Assembly (NCBI GenBank): GCA_035531475.1
Contig: DATKST010000010.1
Location: 1 to 13,832 of the forward strand
From: CALCEB01 sp035531475
Lineage (GTDB): Bacteria; Acidobacteriota; Terriglobia; UBA7540
Direction of reading: 5' to 3'
DNA: 13,832 nt
How positions within the stretch are numbered: position 1 is the first letter of the stretch; each line of letters begins with the position of its first letter. Below the pieces are notes generated by a model that had not been told where the DNA came from, ran no database searches, and worked only from the letters and a program-made list of their open reading frames with translations. The translations under genes were made by a program, and so were the position numbers. Positions 1-7,500 of the stretch are shown in pieces.

Positions 1-134
1 AGGGTCTGAACAACCGCCTGAAACTGACTCTCAGAAAAGCCTATGGCTTTCGAACCTTCAAAGCGGTTGAAGTGGCGCTCTACCATAGCCTTGGGGCGTT
101 ACCAGAACCAGAATGGACCCACAAATTTTGCTGA
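1..134 (+). pseudogene. Transposase C-terminus, ISL3-like (partial, truncated by window edge)
   Basis: Reading from base 3, an open frame runs into the window and stops at TGA 132-134. It encodes about 43 residues, including GFRTFKAVEVALYHSLG and LPEPEWTHKFC. An EGLNN/K-type stretch, then YGFRTF, ALYH, LG.LPEPE and a final aromatic-Cys is the C-terminal signature I associate with ISL3-type (DDE_Tnp_ISL3, IS204/IS1001/IS1165) transposases. The catalytic DDE core would lie left of the window, so I cannot tell whether the element is intact or a remnant. No clear terminal inverted repeat or target duplication was found between the stop and the next gene. The following gene begins only 20 bp later, so the end of the insertion sequence must lie very close to that gene's start or upstream region. 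The family call is from memory of conserved motifs. Confidence 0.72.
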
Positions 135-154
135 GGAACCACAAATTCAAGCCC

Positions 155-1369
155 ATGAAAGGTGATATTCGCTGCCCCAACTGCGGCCAGACGATTCCTC
201 CGGGGATCAGGAATTGTCCCTTCTGCGCCCGCCGCAAGCAACACGCGTTGCGTCAGGATACGATCCTGGCCTTATGCCTGCCGGTAATGGCCGTGCTTTT
301 TGCCATCACGGGTTTTGCCGTCAAGATGCACAACGCCAAGTGGCAAGCCATTTCAGCGCAGTGGTCTGCAAAAGGTGATAAGGACCTGCAGGAAGGCCGC
401 CCGCAGTTTGCCGTGGACGATTTTCGGACCGCCTTGCTCTATTCCGAGGAAAGCAGTTTGCTGCAACTCCAACTGGCTCGAGCCCTTTTCGCTGCCAATC
501 GCACCGGCCAGGCCCACGATTACCTTTTGAAGTTGTGGGAGGACAATCCGGCCGATGGCGCCGTGAATCTGGAGATGGGAAGAATTGCCTTGCGCGACGG
601 CAACATGGCCCAAGCCATCCGCTATTACCATAGTGCCATCGATGGGGTCTGGCCGGATGGCGCCGACGTCCATCGCCGCCCGGTCCGCAGGGAATTGTGC
701 CAGGCCCTGCTTGACCGTGGTTACAGGACCGAAGCCCTTGCGGAATTGGCGGCGCTTTCGGCTGAGACCCCGGACAACGCCAATCTGCGGGCGGAGGTCG
801 GCTTGCTTTTTATGCGCGCTCAGGACGATGACGTGGCGTTGAAGCAATTCCAGCAAGCTCTCCGGCTCGACCGCCACCTGGAAGTTGCCTGGAAGGGCGC
901 GGGAGAAGCATCATTCCATTTGGGCGATTACCAGACGGCCCGCCGCTACCTCTTGCACGCTCTCTACCAGGATTCCCAGAACCATCAGATCGCGCAAATG
1001 CTGAACGTCGCGGACTTTGTGCTGGAAGTCGATCCTTTCTATCCTCGCCTTTCACTGGCGCAGCGAAGAAGGCGCGTGATCCGGGTCTACCAACAGGCCT
1101 TGGCGCGGCTCAAAGCTTGCGCCTCATCGCAAGATGAGAATCTTGAGGTTTCAAAACCGGTGACACCATTGCAGACCGCATATGCTCAAGGGCTTAAATT
1201 GAATATTGAGGCCACGGAGCGCGCGCTCCGGCGCGATCCCGACCTGGAGGACGGCCTTATGAACCAGGCTTTTCAGATGGAACAAGCTGCGTCCGAGGTT
1301 TGTGGTCCCGCGCAGGGCTTGGACCAGGCCATCCTACTCATCGCACAAAGGAACGGAGGACCCCGGTAA
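155..1369 (+). CDS. Zinc-ribbon, single-membrane-span, TPR-repeat protein
   Basis: A 404-residue protein of unknown specific function. The N-terminus has a four-cysteine zinc ribbon (CPNC at residues 7-10, CPFC at 21-24). One hydrophobic segment follows at about 36-56 (LALCLPVMAVLFAITGF), then a long helical region from about 72 with TPR-like helix pairs, clearest around 208-285 (VALKQFQQALRLD, then YQTARRYLLHAL). This arrangement suggests a membrane-anchored scaffold with the zinc ribbon on one side and TPRs on the other. An in-frame ATG at 113 would overlap the transposase coding end. I prefer ATG 155 because the zinc ribbon starts right after it and the extra 14 residues are simply the other frame of the insertion sequence. 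There is no strong ribosome site: GAGGAA at 133-138 is about 16 bases away. The stop overlaps the start of the CLC gene (TAATG), which implies translational coupling and a possible role in that transporter's assembly or regulation. Confidence 0.8.
   Translation: MKGDIRCPNCGQTIPPGIRNCPFCARRKQHALRQDTILALCLPVMAVLFAITGFAVKMHNAKWQAISAQWSAKGDKDLQEGRPQFAVDDFRTALLYSEESSLLQLQLARALFAANRTGQAHDYLLKLWEDNPADGAVNLEMGRIALRDGNMAQAIRYYHSAIDGVWPDGADVHRRPVRRELCQALLDRGYRTEALAELAALSAETPDNANLRAEVGLLFMRAQDDDVALKQFQQALRLDRHLEVAWKGAGEASFHLGDYQTARRYLLHALYQDSQNHQIAQMLNVADFVLEVDPFYPRLSLAQRRRRVIRVYQQALARLKACASSQDENLEVSKPVTPLQTAYAQGLKLNIEATERALRRDPDLEDGLMNQAFQMEQAASEVCGPAQGLDQAILLIAQRNGGPR
1355..1360 (+). promoter_or_regulatory. 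Ribosome binding site fixing the CLC start
   Basis: GGAGGA lies inside the end of the TPR gene, eight bases before ATG 1369. The reading frame stays open upstream to 1300, and this site is the reason to choose 1369. Confidence 0.75.
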
Positions 1370-3246
1370 TGGGCGAAGTTGAACCGGAACCATCCGGGAA
1401 GGCGTCCACCGTCAAACTGGAAGCACATGAGCCACGGACGCCGGACGATCCATCCATCGGGATGTCCAGCAATCGCCTCCTCGCCTGGTGGCGCCGCTTT
1501 TCCCGGAGCGGCCGCAGTTACGGGTTGCGCGAAGGCAACCTCTTTCTGATTCTTTCGGTCATCATCGGCGTTATTTCCGGCCTTTTGGTGGTTTGCTTCC
1601 GCATCAGTATTCAAGCCATTCATGTGTGGCTCTTCGGCTCTTCGCTGAATCCCTCATGGCCCAGGTTGCTCCTGGCGCCCACCCTGACCGGGCTGGTGAC
1701 TGCGGCTTTGGTCCTGCGCTACTTTCGCCGGGTTCGCGGCAGTGGAGTGAATCAGACCAAGGCCGCGGTGTTTATCTATGACGGCTTCATTCCCTTCCGC
1801 ACCGTCATCGGCAAATTTCTGGTCTGCGCGCTGGCCATCGGCAGCGGCCAATCGCTGGGGCCGGAAGATCCCTCGTTGCAAATCGGCGCCGGCATCGCAT
1901 CGGCATTGGGGCGGAGGCTGCAACTCTCGCGGGATAAAATCCGCCTGATTGCTCCTGTGGGTGCGGCGGCCGGACTGGCGGCGGCGTTCAACGCCCCAAT
2001 TTCTGCGGTCATCTTCGTGATCGAAGAGGTTATTGGCAAATGGAGCGCGGGCGTGCTGGGCGCAATTGTGCTCGCTGCCGTTTCTAGCGTCGTCGTGGTG
2101 CGCGGCTTTCTCGGCTCGGAACCGCTGTTTCATATTCCGGTCTACCGCCTGGTACACCCCACGGAATTGATCGCCTATGCCATCCTCGGCGTCATTGGCG
2201 GCGTCTCCTCACTGGTCCTGGTTAAACTCATTAGCAAGTTCCGGCCCCAATTGAAGGCGCTGCCCGAATGGACCCAGTACCTCCAACCCGCTCTTGCCGG
2301 CCTGGCCATCGGCATCATCGGCCTGCGGCTTCCCCAAGTGATGGGCGCCGGTTACAACTACATTGATGAGGCCATGCACGGGCAGTTCACCTGGCAGATG
2401 CTGGCGATCCTGGGCGCCGTGAAGATCATTGCCACCACGCTGTCCTTTGTCAGCGGCACACCGGGCGGCATGTTTGCGCCTTCGCTGTTCATTGGCGCCA
2501 TGATGGGCGGCGCGGTGGGCGGCGTGGAGCACCACTTTTTCCCCGGCCTCGGCATCACCACCGGGGCTTACGCCCTGGTGGGGATGGGAACACTGTTTGC
2601 GGCGTTCCTGCGCGTGCCCATGACCTCCGTCTTCATGGTTCTCGAGGTCAGTGGAAATTACTCCATCATCCTTCCGGTGATGGTTTCGAACACCATTGCC
2701 TACCTCATCTCGCGCAAGTTCCAACCCACCGGGCTTTTTGACATGCTCTCCCGCCAGGACGGTGTGGAACTTCCCTCTATGGAAGAGCAACGCGAGGAAT
2801 CGCCCTTGCGCGTGGAAGACGCGATGCGGCCTGAGCCCCATCCCATCCTCTCCGGTGATGAGAGCTTCGCCGGAGCCTTCCGAAAAATCCAGAATCTGCC
2901 CGAGCAACATTTCCTGATCAATCAGGGCAATCGAGGTTGGAGCAGCATCACCAAGGAACTCTTGCAGTGGCAAGCCCTCGGCGATAATCCTGATCAGCCA
3001 CTCGACACTCTGCCTTCCAACATGCGCCTGCCCTGGCTCCATCCGGATCAGTCTCTCGATGTGGCCATGCGGCTGATCGGCGACCGGCCTTTGCTCCCCG
3101 TGGTGAATCGCGCCGCGCCCGATAAGCTGGAGGGCATTGTGACCTTGAAGGATATTCTGGAAACTTATCAGGGCTCCTTCCAAAGAGGAGCATCGGCCGG
3201 TCCTGATGATGCAGATTTCAAGACCGTTCCTCTCCAACCTTCGTGA
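1369..3246 (+). CDS. CLC-family chloride channel / H+-Cl- antiporter with C-terminal CBS-like region
   Basis: A 625-residue polytopic membrane protein moving chloride or a similar anion across the inner membrane, probably in exchange for protons. The start at 1369 is set by GGAGGA at 1355-1360, eight bases upstream. CLC landmarks in order: GSG at 124-126 (selectivity Ser125), GPEDP at 164-168 with Glu166 at the external gating-glutamate position, IEE at 218-220 with Glu220 at the internal proton-glutamate position, GTPGGMFAP at 363-371 for the GxFxP loop, and NY at 430-431 with Tyr431 matching the central gate tyrosine. Having both glutamates favours an antiporter over a passive channel. Residues about 480-600 resemble a CBS pair (RVEDAMRPEPHPI; then VVNRAAP and LEGIVTLKDIL), a possible nucleotide-sensing tail. 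Oddities: the first motif is GSGVNQ rather than GSGIPE, and the second is GPEDP rather than G-K/R-EGP. It is probably co-expressed with the upstream TPR gene. Confidence 0.92.
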   Translation: MGEVEPEPSGKASTVKLEAHEPRTPDDPSIGMSSNRLLAWWRRFSRSGRSYGLREGNLFLILSVIIGVISGLLVVCFRISIQAIHVWLFGSSLNPSWPRLLLAPTLTGLVTAALVLRYFRRVRGSGVNQTKAAVFIYDGFIPFRTVIGKFLVCALAIGSGQSLGPEDPSLQIGAGIASALGRRLQLSRDKIRLIAPVGAAAGLAAAFNAPISAVIFVIEEVIGKWSAGVLGAIVLAAVSSVVVVRGFLGSEPLFHIPVYRLVHPTELIAYAILGVIGGVSSLVLVKLISKFRPQLKALPEWTQYLQPALAGLAIGIIGLRLPQVMGAGYNYIDEAMHGQFTWQMLAILGAVKIIATTLSFVSGTPGGMFAPSLFIGAMMGGAVGGVEHHFFPGLGITTGAYALVGMGTLFAAFLRVPMTSVFMVLEVSGNYSIILPVMVSNTIAYLISRKFQPTGLFDMLSRQDGVELPSMEEQREESPLRVEDAMRPEPHPILSGDESFAGAFRKIQNLPEQHFLINQGNRGWSSITKELLQWQALGDNPDQPLDTLPSNMRLPWLHPDQSLDVAMRLIGDRPLLPVVNRAAPDKLEGIVTLKDILETYQGSFQRGASAGPDDADFKTVPLQPS

Positions 3247-3266
3247 TTTTGCCCACCGAACTCCGC

Positions 3267-3295
3267 TTGACACGAAAGCATCGCGGGCCTATCTT
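3267..3295 (+). promoter_or_regulatory. Near-consensus sigma70-type promoter
   Basis: TTGACA at 3267-3272 is a perfect -35 box. TATCTT at 3290-3295 is a four-of-six -10 box at the ideal 17-bp spacing. Transcription would begin near 3302. The first supported gene downstream is RidA, more than 500 bases away, so this could drive a small RNA or a very long RidA leader. The box sits only 20 bp after the CLC stop. It is called from sequence pattern alone. Confidence 0.45.
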
Positions 3296-3473
3296 ATGGG
3301 CCGACACCCTTATACCGAGTTTCGTAAAATAGAGTGACGTCAACTTTTGTGCCGGCGTCTGCGGTCGCCGATTTTCCGGCACTCCCTGTCAGGGCAACCT
3401 CGGAGCGCCGCAGAGCAAACGGTCGTCGCTACATTTTGACGTTTTCCGCGCCTGAAGCAGGAGGCGGGAACAA

Positions 3474-3583
3474 GGGTAGTGGTGCAGTTTGCTGTAGCGG
3501 CGTCTCTGACCGCCGGAAGGTATTGATAAAACAATTCGGCGGTCAGAGACCGCCGCTACGGCCGCCAAAACGTACCACTACCC
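3474..3583. repeat. 110-bp nested inverted repeat, MITE/REP-like
   Basis: The outer ends are a perfect 10-bp inverted pair: GGGTAGTGGT at 3474-3483 and ACCACTACCC at 3574-3583. The inner arms at 3494-3515 (22 bases) and 3537-3559 (23 bases) are complementary apart from one missing G in the left arm, around a 21-base AT-rich loop at 3516-3536. The inner arm holds the core GTCTCTGACCGCCG. The symmetry suggests a mobile miniature element or a large cruciform/hairpin. No flanking target duplication is obvious. No protein is encoded inside. Confidence 0.8.
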
Positions 3584-3657
3584 AGTGGACAGGTTGCTGA
3601 AAAGATTTTGGAGCCTGTCATTCTGAGCGATCACAGCCTTGCGGCTGCCCATCATTG

Positions 3658-3727
3658 GCAGAAACTCGACGCGTCGCCAGAGGAGAGCGAATGCTGAATC
3701 TAAATGATTTACGCATCGAGTTTCTGC
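3658..3727. repeat. 17-bp inverted repeat with 36-base loop
   Basis: GCAGAAACTCGACGCGT at 3658-3674 and ACGCATCGAGTTTCTGC at 3711-3727 are inverse complements with one mismatch. The stretch just upstream (about 3615-3630, TGTCATTCTGAGCGA) resembles a repeat that I recall as common between genes in acidobacterial and other soil genomes. The pair lies 92 bp before the RidA start, so it could be part of that gene's leader or an intergenic repeat relic. Confidence 0.65.
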
Positions 3728-3803
3728 AGAGCGCGGGGAAGAGTCGAAGCCTTCCCATTTCAATATGGCAATATAGGCGGATTCGGGTGGGCATTTCAAA
3801 ATA

Positions 3804-3810
3804 AAGGAGA
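3804..3810 (+). promoter_or_regulatory. Ribosome binding site of the RidA gene
   Basis: AAGGAGA lies eight bases before ATG 3819 in an A-rich context. It supports that start and therefore the signal peptide of the product. Confidence 0.8.
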
Positions 3811-3818
3811 AGATAAAA

Positions 3819-4283
3819 ATGACAATCTGTGAATCCTTGAGGCGCCTCGCGGTTGGCTCGGCGCTGGGCCTGATGATGGTCGCGGTTGGCCCGCCGCCCT
3901 GCCTTGCGCAAGCGAAACGGGCCGTGAATCTTGCGGCAGCGCATGCGCCGCTTCCGTTCAGCGATGGCATTCGCGTGGGCAACACCCTGTATGTGGCCGG
4001 TCAGCAGGGAACGGGTAGCACCGGCAAGCTGGAAGAAGGAATCAGCGGCCAGACTCGGGCCGCGTTGGAAACCATCCGGCGCGTCGTTACCAAAGAGGGC
4101 TTCAGGATGAGCGACGTGGTGGCGGTGAATGTGTACCTCTCGGACATCCATGATTTTGCGGCGATGAATAAGGTGTACACCACTTTCTTCCCCGATCCCA
4201 AGCCTACCCGGACGACAGTTCAAGTGGCGGCTCTGGTGAATGGGGCGAAAATTGAGATCTCGGCCATCGCTGCCAAACCATGA
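3819..4283 (+). CDS. Exported RidA (YjgF/YER057c/UK114) family protein
   Basis: A 154-residue RidA-fold protein. Family members form trimers and hydrolyse reactive enamine/imine intermediates released by PLP enzymes, such as 2-aminoacrylate. Residues 1-30 are a clear signal peptide: basic RR at 8-9, a hydrophobic run AVGSALGLMMVAVG, and a cleavage-like CLA before Gln31. The mature part carries RidA features: a SDGIRVGNTLYVAGQQG segment at 48-64, Arg131 in PTRTTVQVAAL (position of the substrate-carboxylate arginine), and IEISAIA at 145-151 with Glu146. The mature length of about 124 residues matches the usual 125-135. Signal-bearing RidA proteins are less usual than cytoplasmic ones and imply periplasmic work. 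It is transcribed in the same direction as the receptor cluster but separated by 312 bp containing a hairpin and a promoter-like box. The exact substrate is unknown. Confidence 0.9.
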   Translation: MTICESLRRLAVGSALGLMMVAVGPPPCLAQAKRAVNLAAAHAPLPFSDGIRVGNTLYVAGQQGTGSTGKLEEGISGQTRAALETIRRVVTKEGFRMSDVVAVNVYLSDIHDFAAMNKVYTTFFPDPKPTRTTVQVAALVNGAKIEISAIAAKP

Positions 4284-4306
4284 AAGCCGGACCGCCGCCG
4301 TCAAAC

Positions 4307-4357
4307 CTGGCTTGCCGCGGGAGGTCGCGTAGCGCCGCCCCCCCGCGGCGAAGCCAG
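4307..4357 (+). terminator. GC-rich hairpin after RidA, terminator-like
   Basis: CTGGCTTGCCGCGGG at 4307-4321 pairs with 4342-4357 (CCCGCGGC, one bulged G, AAGCCAG), giving a stem of about 15 bp with a 20-base loop. It starts 24 bp after the RidA stop. No T-tract follows, so it may be a weak intrinsic terminator, a transcript-end stabiliser or simply a repeat. Confidence 0.45.
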
Positions 4358-4415
4358 CCTGGGCTGATGTTGTCAGGACGGGCCTTCTGCATGGCGGTTC
4401 CCCGCCTTCGATTCA

Positions 4416-4425
4416 ATTAATTAAT
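4416..4425. promoter_or_regulatory. Palindromic ATTAATTAAT, possible operator or UP-like element
   Basis: A perfect 10-bp palindrome in an AT-rich patch, ending 15 bp before the TTGACA box. Its position suits an activator site or an upstream AT element, but its simplicity means it could be chance. Confidence 0.25.
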
Positions 4426-4440
4426 GATCCTAAAAAATGG

Positions 4441-4469
4441 TTGACATCGACTCCAAAATAGAATAACCC
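4441..4469 (+). promoter_or_regulatory. Candidate promoter of the TonB-receptor operon
   Basis: TTGACA at 4441-4446 is a perfect -35 box. The -10 is unclear: TAGAAT at 4459-4464 is a good hexamer but only 12 bp away, while TAACCC at 4464-4469 has 17-bp spacing but matches poorly. The leader would be about 120 bases. Confidence 0.35.
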
Positions 4470-4508
4470 TCCTAGAGTTGAGCAAAAAGTTTCCAAGATG
4501 TGAGCGTT

Positions 4509-4527
4509 ATTTTCAGCGAATGAAAAT
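4509..4527 (+). promoter_or_regulatory. Small hairpin in the receptor leader
   Basis: ATTTTCA at 4509-4515 and TGAAAAT at 4521-4527 are perfect inverse complements around the five-base loop GCGAA. It lies 57 bases before the ribosome site. It is AU-rich, so weak alone; it may be a binding site in DNA or a leader element in RNA. Confidence 0.3.
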
Positions 4528-4583
4528 GACATTTCTCAATCAACCTTTGTCGAAGACGCCGCCCGCAGTGGGCCCAGGCGCCA

Positions 4584-4589
4584 GGGAGG
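4584..4589 (+). promoter_or_regulatory. Ribosome binding site of the TonB-dependent receptor
   Basis: GGGAGG lies six bases before ATG 4596 and supports that start, which opens directly into a signal peptide. Confidence 0.75.
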
Positions 4590-4595
4590 TGCGGA

Positions 4596-7500
4596 ATGTT
4601 CTCAAATCGAAGGACCTTGTGCGGATTAGCCGCAGCGGTGCTGTTTGGAGGGCTGGCGCTTTGGGCTGCCATCACGGGCAGCATTTCGGGTGTGATTAAG
4701 GACCCGAGCGGAGCAGTGATTCCCGATGTGAAGGTGGTCGCGGTAAATACCCAGACCGGAATCCGGCAGACGGTGGTCACTAACAGCACAGGATTTTACG
4801 AATTTCCGGTCCTGCCGATTGGCGTTTATGAAATCGAAGTGCAACAAGCTGGTTTCAAACGTTACCGTCAAACCGGCTTAATCATTAATGCCAACTCAGC
4901 GCTGCGCGTGGACGCGAGTCTCGCAGTGGGCGCCACAACCCAGGAGGTAACCGTCTCCAGCGCAGCCCTTCACGTCGAAACACAAAGCACGCAAATGGGA
5001 GAAGTTATTGGGGGCGCCAAGATGACTGCCGTCCCTCTCAATGGTCGGAGCTTCACGAATTTGCTGTCCTTGCAGCCCGGCGTATCACCTTACTACAACG
5101 TGGCCATCGGCGGAGATCGTCCTGCCTCGGGCAACATCACGGACTCCGGGAACCAGTCTGTAAACGGTCAGCGGGAAGCTGCGAATGGGTTTATGGTGAA
5201 CGGCGCGAACGTTGAAGAGGGGCGCAACAACGGCGCGGCGATCATTCCCAACCTGGATTCCATTGCGGAATTCCGCATCATTACCAACAATTTTGACGCC
5301 GAATATGGAAATTACAGCGGCGGCCAAGTCAACATGGCCACCAAATCCGGCGCCAACCAGTTTCATGGCGATGCTTTCGATTTTGTGCGCAATACGAGTT
5401 TTGACGCCCGTAACTTTTATTCCCCCACCATCGGGACATTCGATCAAAACCAATTCGGCGGAACCTTCGGAGGGCCGATCAAACACGACAAGGCTTTCTT
5501 CTTCGTGGACTACCAGGGGACGCGCCAAGTCCAAGGAGTCGATACCGGTCTGATCCCTGTTCCGTCACCCCAGGACCGGCTGGGGAGTCTCGCGGATCAA
5601 GCGGGTTCGTTGACGGGTTCCGTGAATGGTTCATACTGGGCCAATAGCCTGGCGGCAAAGCTGGGATATCCCGTAACCGCCGGTGAGCCTTATTACACTT
5701 CCGGCTGCACCAGCTCTGCGCAATGCGTGTTTCCCAATGCAGTCATTCCTCAGCGGGCCTGGTCGTCTCCCACCACTCCCTTGATGAAATATATCCCCTT
5801 GCCCAACGTGCCCGGAAATTTCTTCTCCTCTTCCGCCTTTGACCAACGTTTGCGGGATGATAAGGGTGGAGTTCGGGTGGACGGCAACTCCCGCTACGGC
5901 ATGCTTTCCGCCTATTATTTCATGGACGATTACAACCTCAATAATCCTTATCACAATGCGCCGGAATTTCCGGGTTTTAATGCCATCACGCCGGGCCGCG
6001 CGCAATTGCTCGATCTGGGGGATACCAAGTCGTTGGGAGCCACCGCCGTCAACCAGTTCCACTTCAGTTATCTTCGGGATGCCAATGTTTTCGCTAAACC
6101 CGTGGGTGGCGTCGGTCCAACCTTAAGCTCTCTCGGTTTCTCCGGGAGCTTCACCTCGCCGGGCGGCATCGGGCCGGTCCTGCCGTCATTGCAGGGTGTC
6201 CCGCTCATGCAGTTCAATTCTTACAATTTCGGTCTTCCCGATGGCACGACAGGACAATACAACAACACTTTTGAATGGCTCGATAACTTTACGAAAGTCG
6301 TCGGAACGCACAGTGTGAAACTTGGCGGGGAATTCCACTACGATCAGATCAACGAGCGCAATACCTATGCTGAAAACGGCGTTTTCGGGTTCAACGGCAG
6401 TGAAACCGGCTCAGACTTCGCGGACTTTCTTATCGGTGCGCCTGCTTCTCTCATTCAAAGCAGCCGACAATTCCTCGACTCGCGAAGTAAATACTTGGGC
6501 CTGTTCGCGCAGGACAGCTGGCGCGCCAAGCCTGATTTGACGTTGAACTATGGGTTGCGATGGGAGTTCAGCCAGCCTTGGTACGACACTCAGAACAAGA
6601 CGGAGACCATCATTCCCGGCGAGCAATCCGTTGTATTTCCCGGGGCGCCTAAAGGCTGGCTGGTCCCGGGCGATCCCGGTGTTCCACCCACGCTGGCGCC
6701 CACCTATTATGGCGGTATTTCCCCTCGAGTCGGCTTGGCGTATTCGCCCAGCACCGAGAATGGCTTGCTTGGGAAGTTGTTGGGAGGTCCCGGCAAAACC
6801 AGTATCCGCATGGGTTACGGAATCTTCTATACATCGGTGGAGGACTTGACCCAATTTGTTGAAGTCGGCGACTCGCCTTACGGTCTGTTCTATGTCAGTC
6901 CTGTGCCACCCCTCTTTGCCACGCCGTATATTGACCGGGCCACCGGCAACAGCGAAGGCCAGCGGTTCCCGTTCGTCTTTCCGCCGGCGAATTCGTCAGC
7001 CACCCACCCCGATACCACGTTCAACTGGCCTGCGGTCGAGCCGATCTCCGGCGCGCCGGTCTTCTTTCACAAGAACCAGATGCCTTATTCGGAGGACTAT
7101 GAGGTCTCGCTGCAACGCCAATTCGGCCTGGACACGGTGCTCAGCATGAGCTTTGTGGGGGACCAAGGACATAACTTGATTGCTTTCCTCGAATCGAATC
7201 CTGGCAATCAGGCGCTGTGTCTTTCCCTGAGCCAGCCGAGTGAAGTTGCGCCAGGAAGCCCGACCTGCGGCCCGAATCTTGAAGGAGCGGTTTTTACCAG
7301 GGCCAACGGACAGGTTATCAATGGGACGCGCCAGCCTCTTGGCAATCTGTTCGGAAGCAACGCCTATATGGATGAAATGGCCAATTCCAATTACAATTCG
7401 CTGCAGGTCAGCTTGCGTCACACCAGCGCGAACTCGTCTTTTCTTGTGGGATACACCTACAGCAAATGCCTCACTAACTCTTCGGGCCTCTTCCAGGGCA

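Larger units (their letters stand above)
3247..3818. other. 572-bp gene-free region with promoter and inverted repeats
   Basis: No convincing gene was found. A frame open at 3334-3600 (88 codons, GTG start) lacks a ribosome site, has no recognisable motif and crosses a large inverted repeat. The stretch contains a near-consensus promoter (3267-3295), a TGACGTCA palindrome (3335-3342), a 110-bp nested inverted repeat (3474-3583), a second 17-bp inverted repeat (3658-3727) and a short GGGAAG/CTTCCC hairpin (3736-3741 with 3751-3756). It separates the CLC operon from the RidA gene and looks like a repeat-rich intergenic island. Confidence 0.7.
4284..4595 (+). other. 312-bp intergenic region upstream of the TonB-receptor operon
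   Basis: No gene is supported. After the GC-rich hairpin the composition becomes AT-rich, with the perfect palindrome ATTAATTAAT at 4416-4425, then a TTGACA box at 4441-4446 and a small hairpin at 4509-4527 before the receptor ribosome site. This is the probable control region for the genes at 4596-13032. Confidence 0.6.

Noticed and set aside
2209..3273. 354-codon open frame on the minus strand opposite the CLC gene
   Set aside because: It lies almost entirely antisense to a well-supported CLC protein, is rich in His/Gly/Arg typical of reverse-frame reading of GC-rich genes, and has no family motif.
3334..3600. 88-codon plus-strand frame in the gene-free region
   Set aside because: GTG start without a ribosome site, no motif, and it passes through both arms of the large inverted repeat.
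3618..4304. 228-codon minus-strand frame opposite RidA
   Set aside because: It is antisense to RidA, which has a ribosome site, signal peptide and family motifs; the reverse frame shows none.
4478..4699. 73-codon frame overlapping the receptor start
   Set aside because: It runs into the receptor gene in another frame with no recognisable product; the receptor start has its own GGGAGG site.
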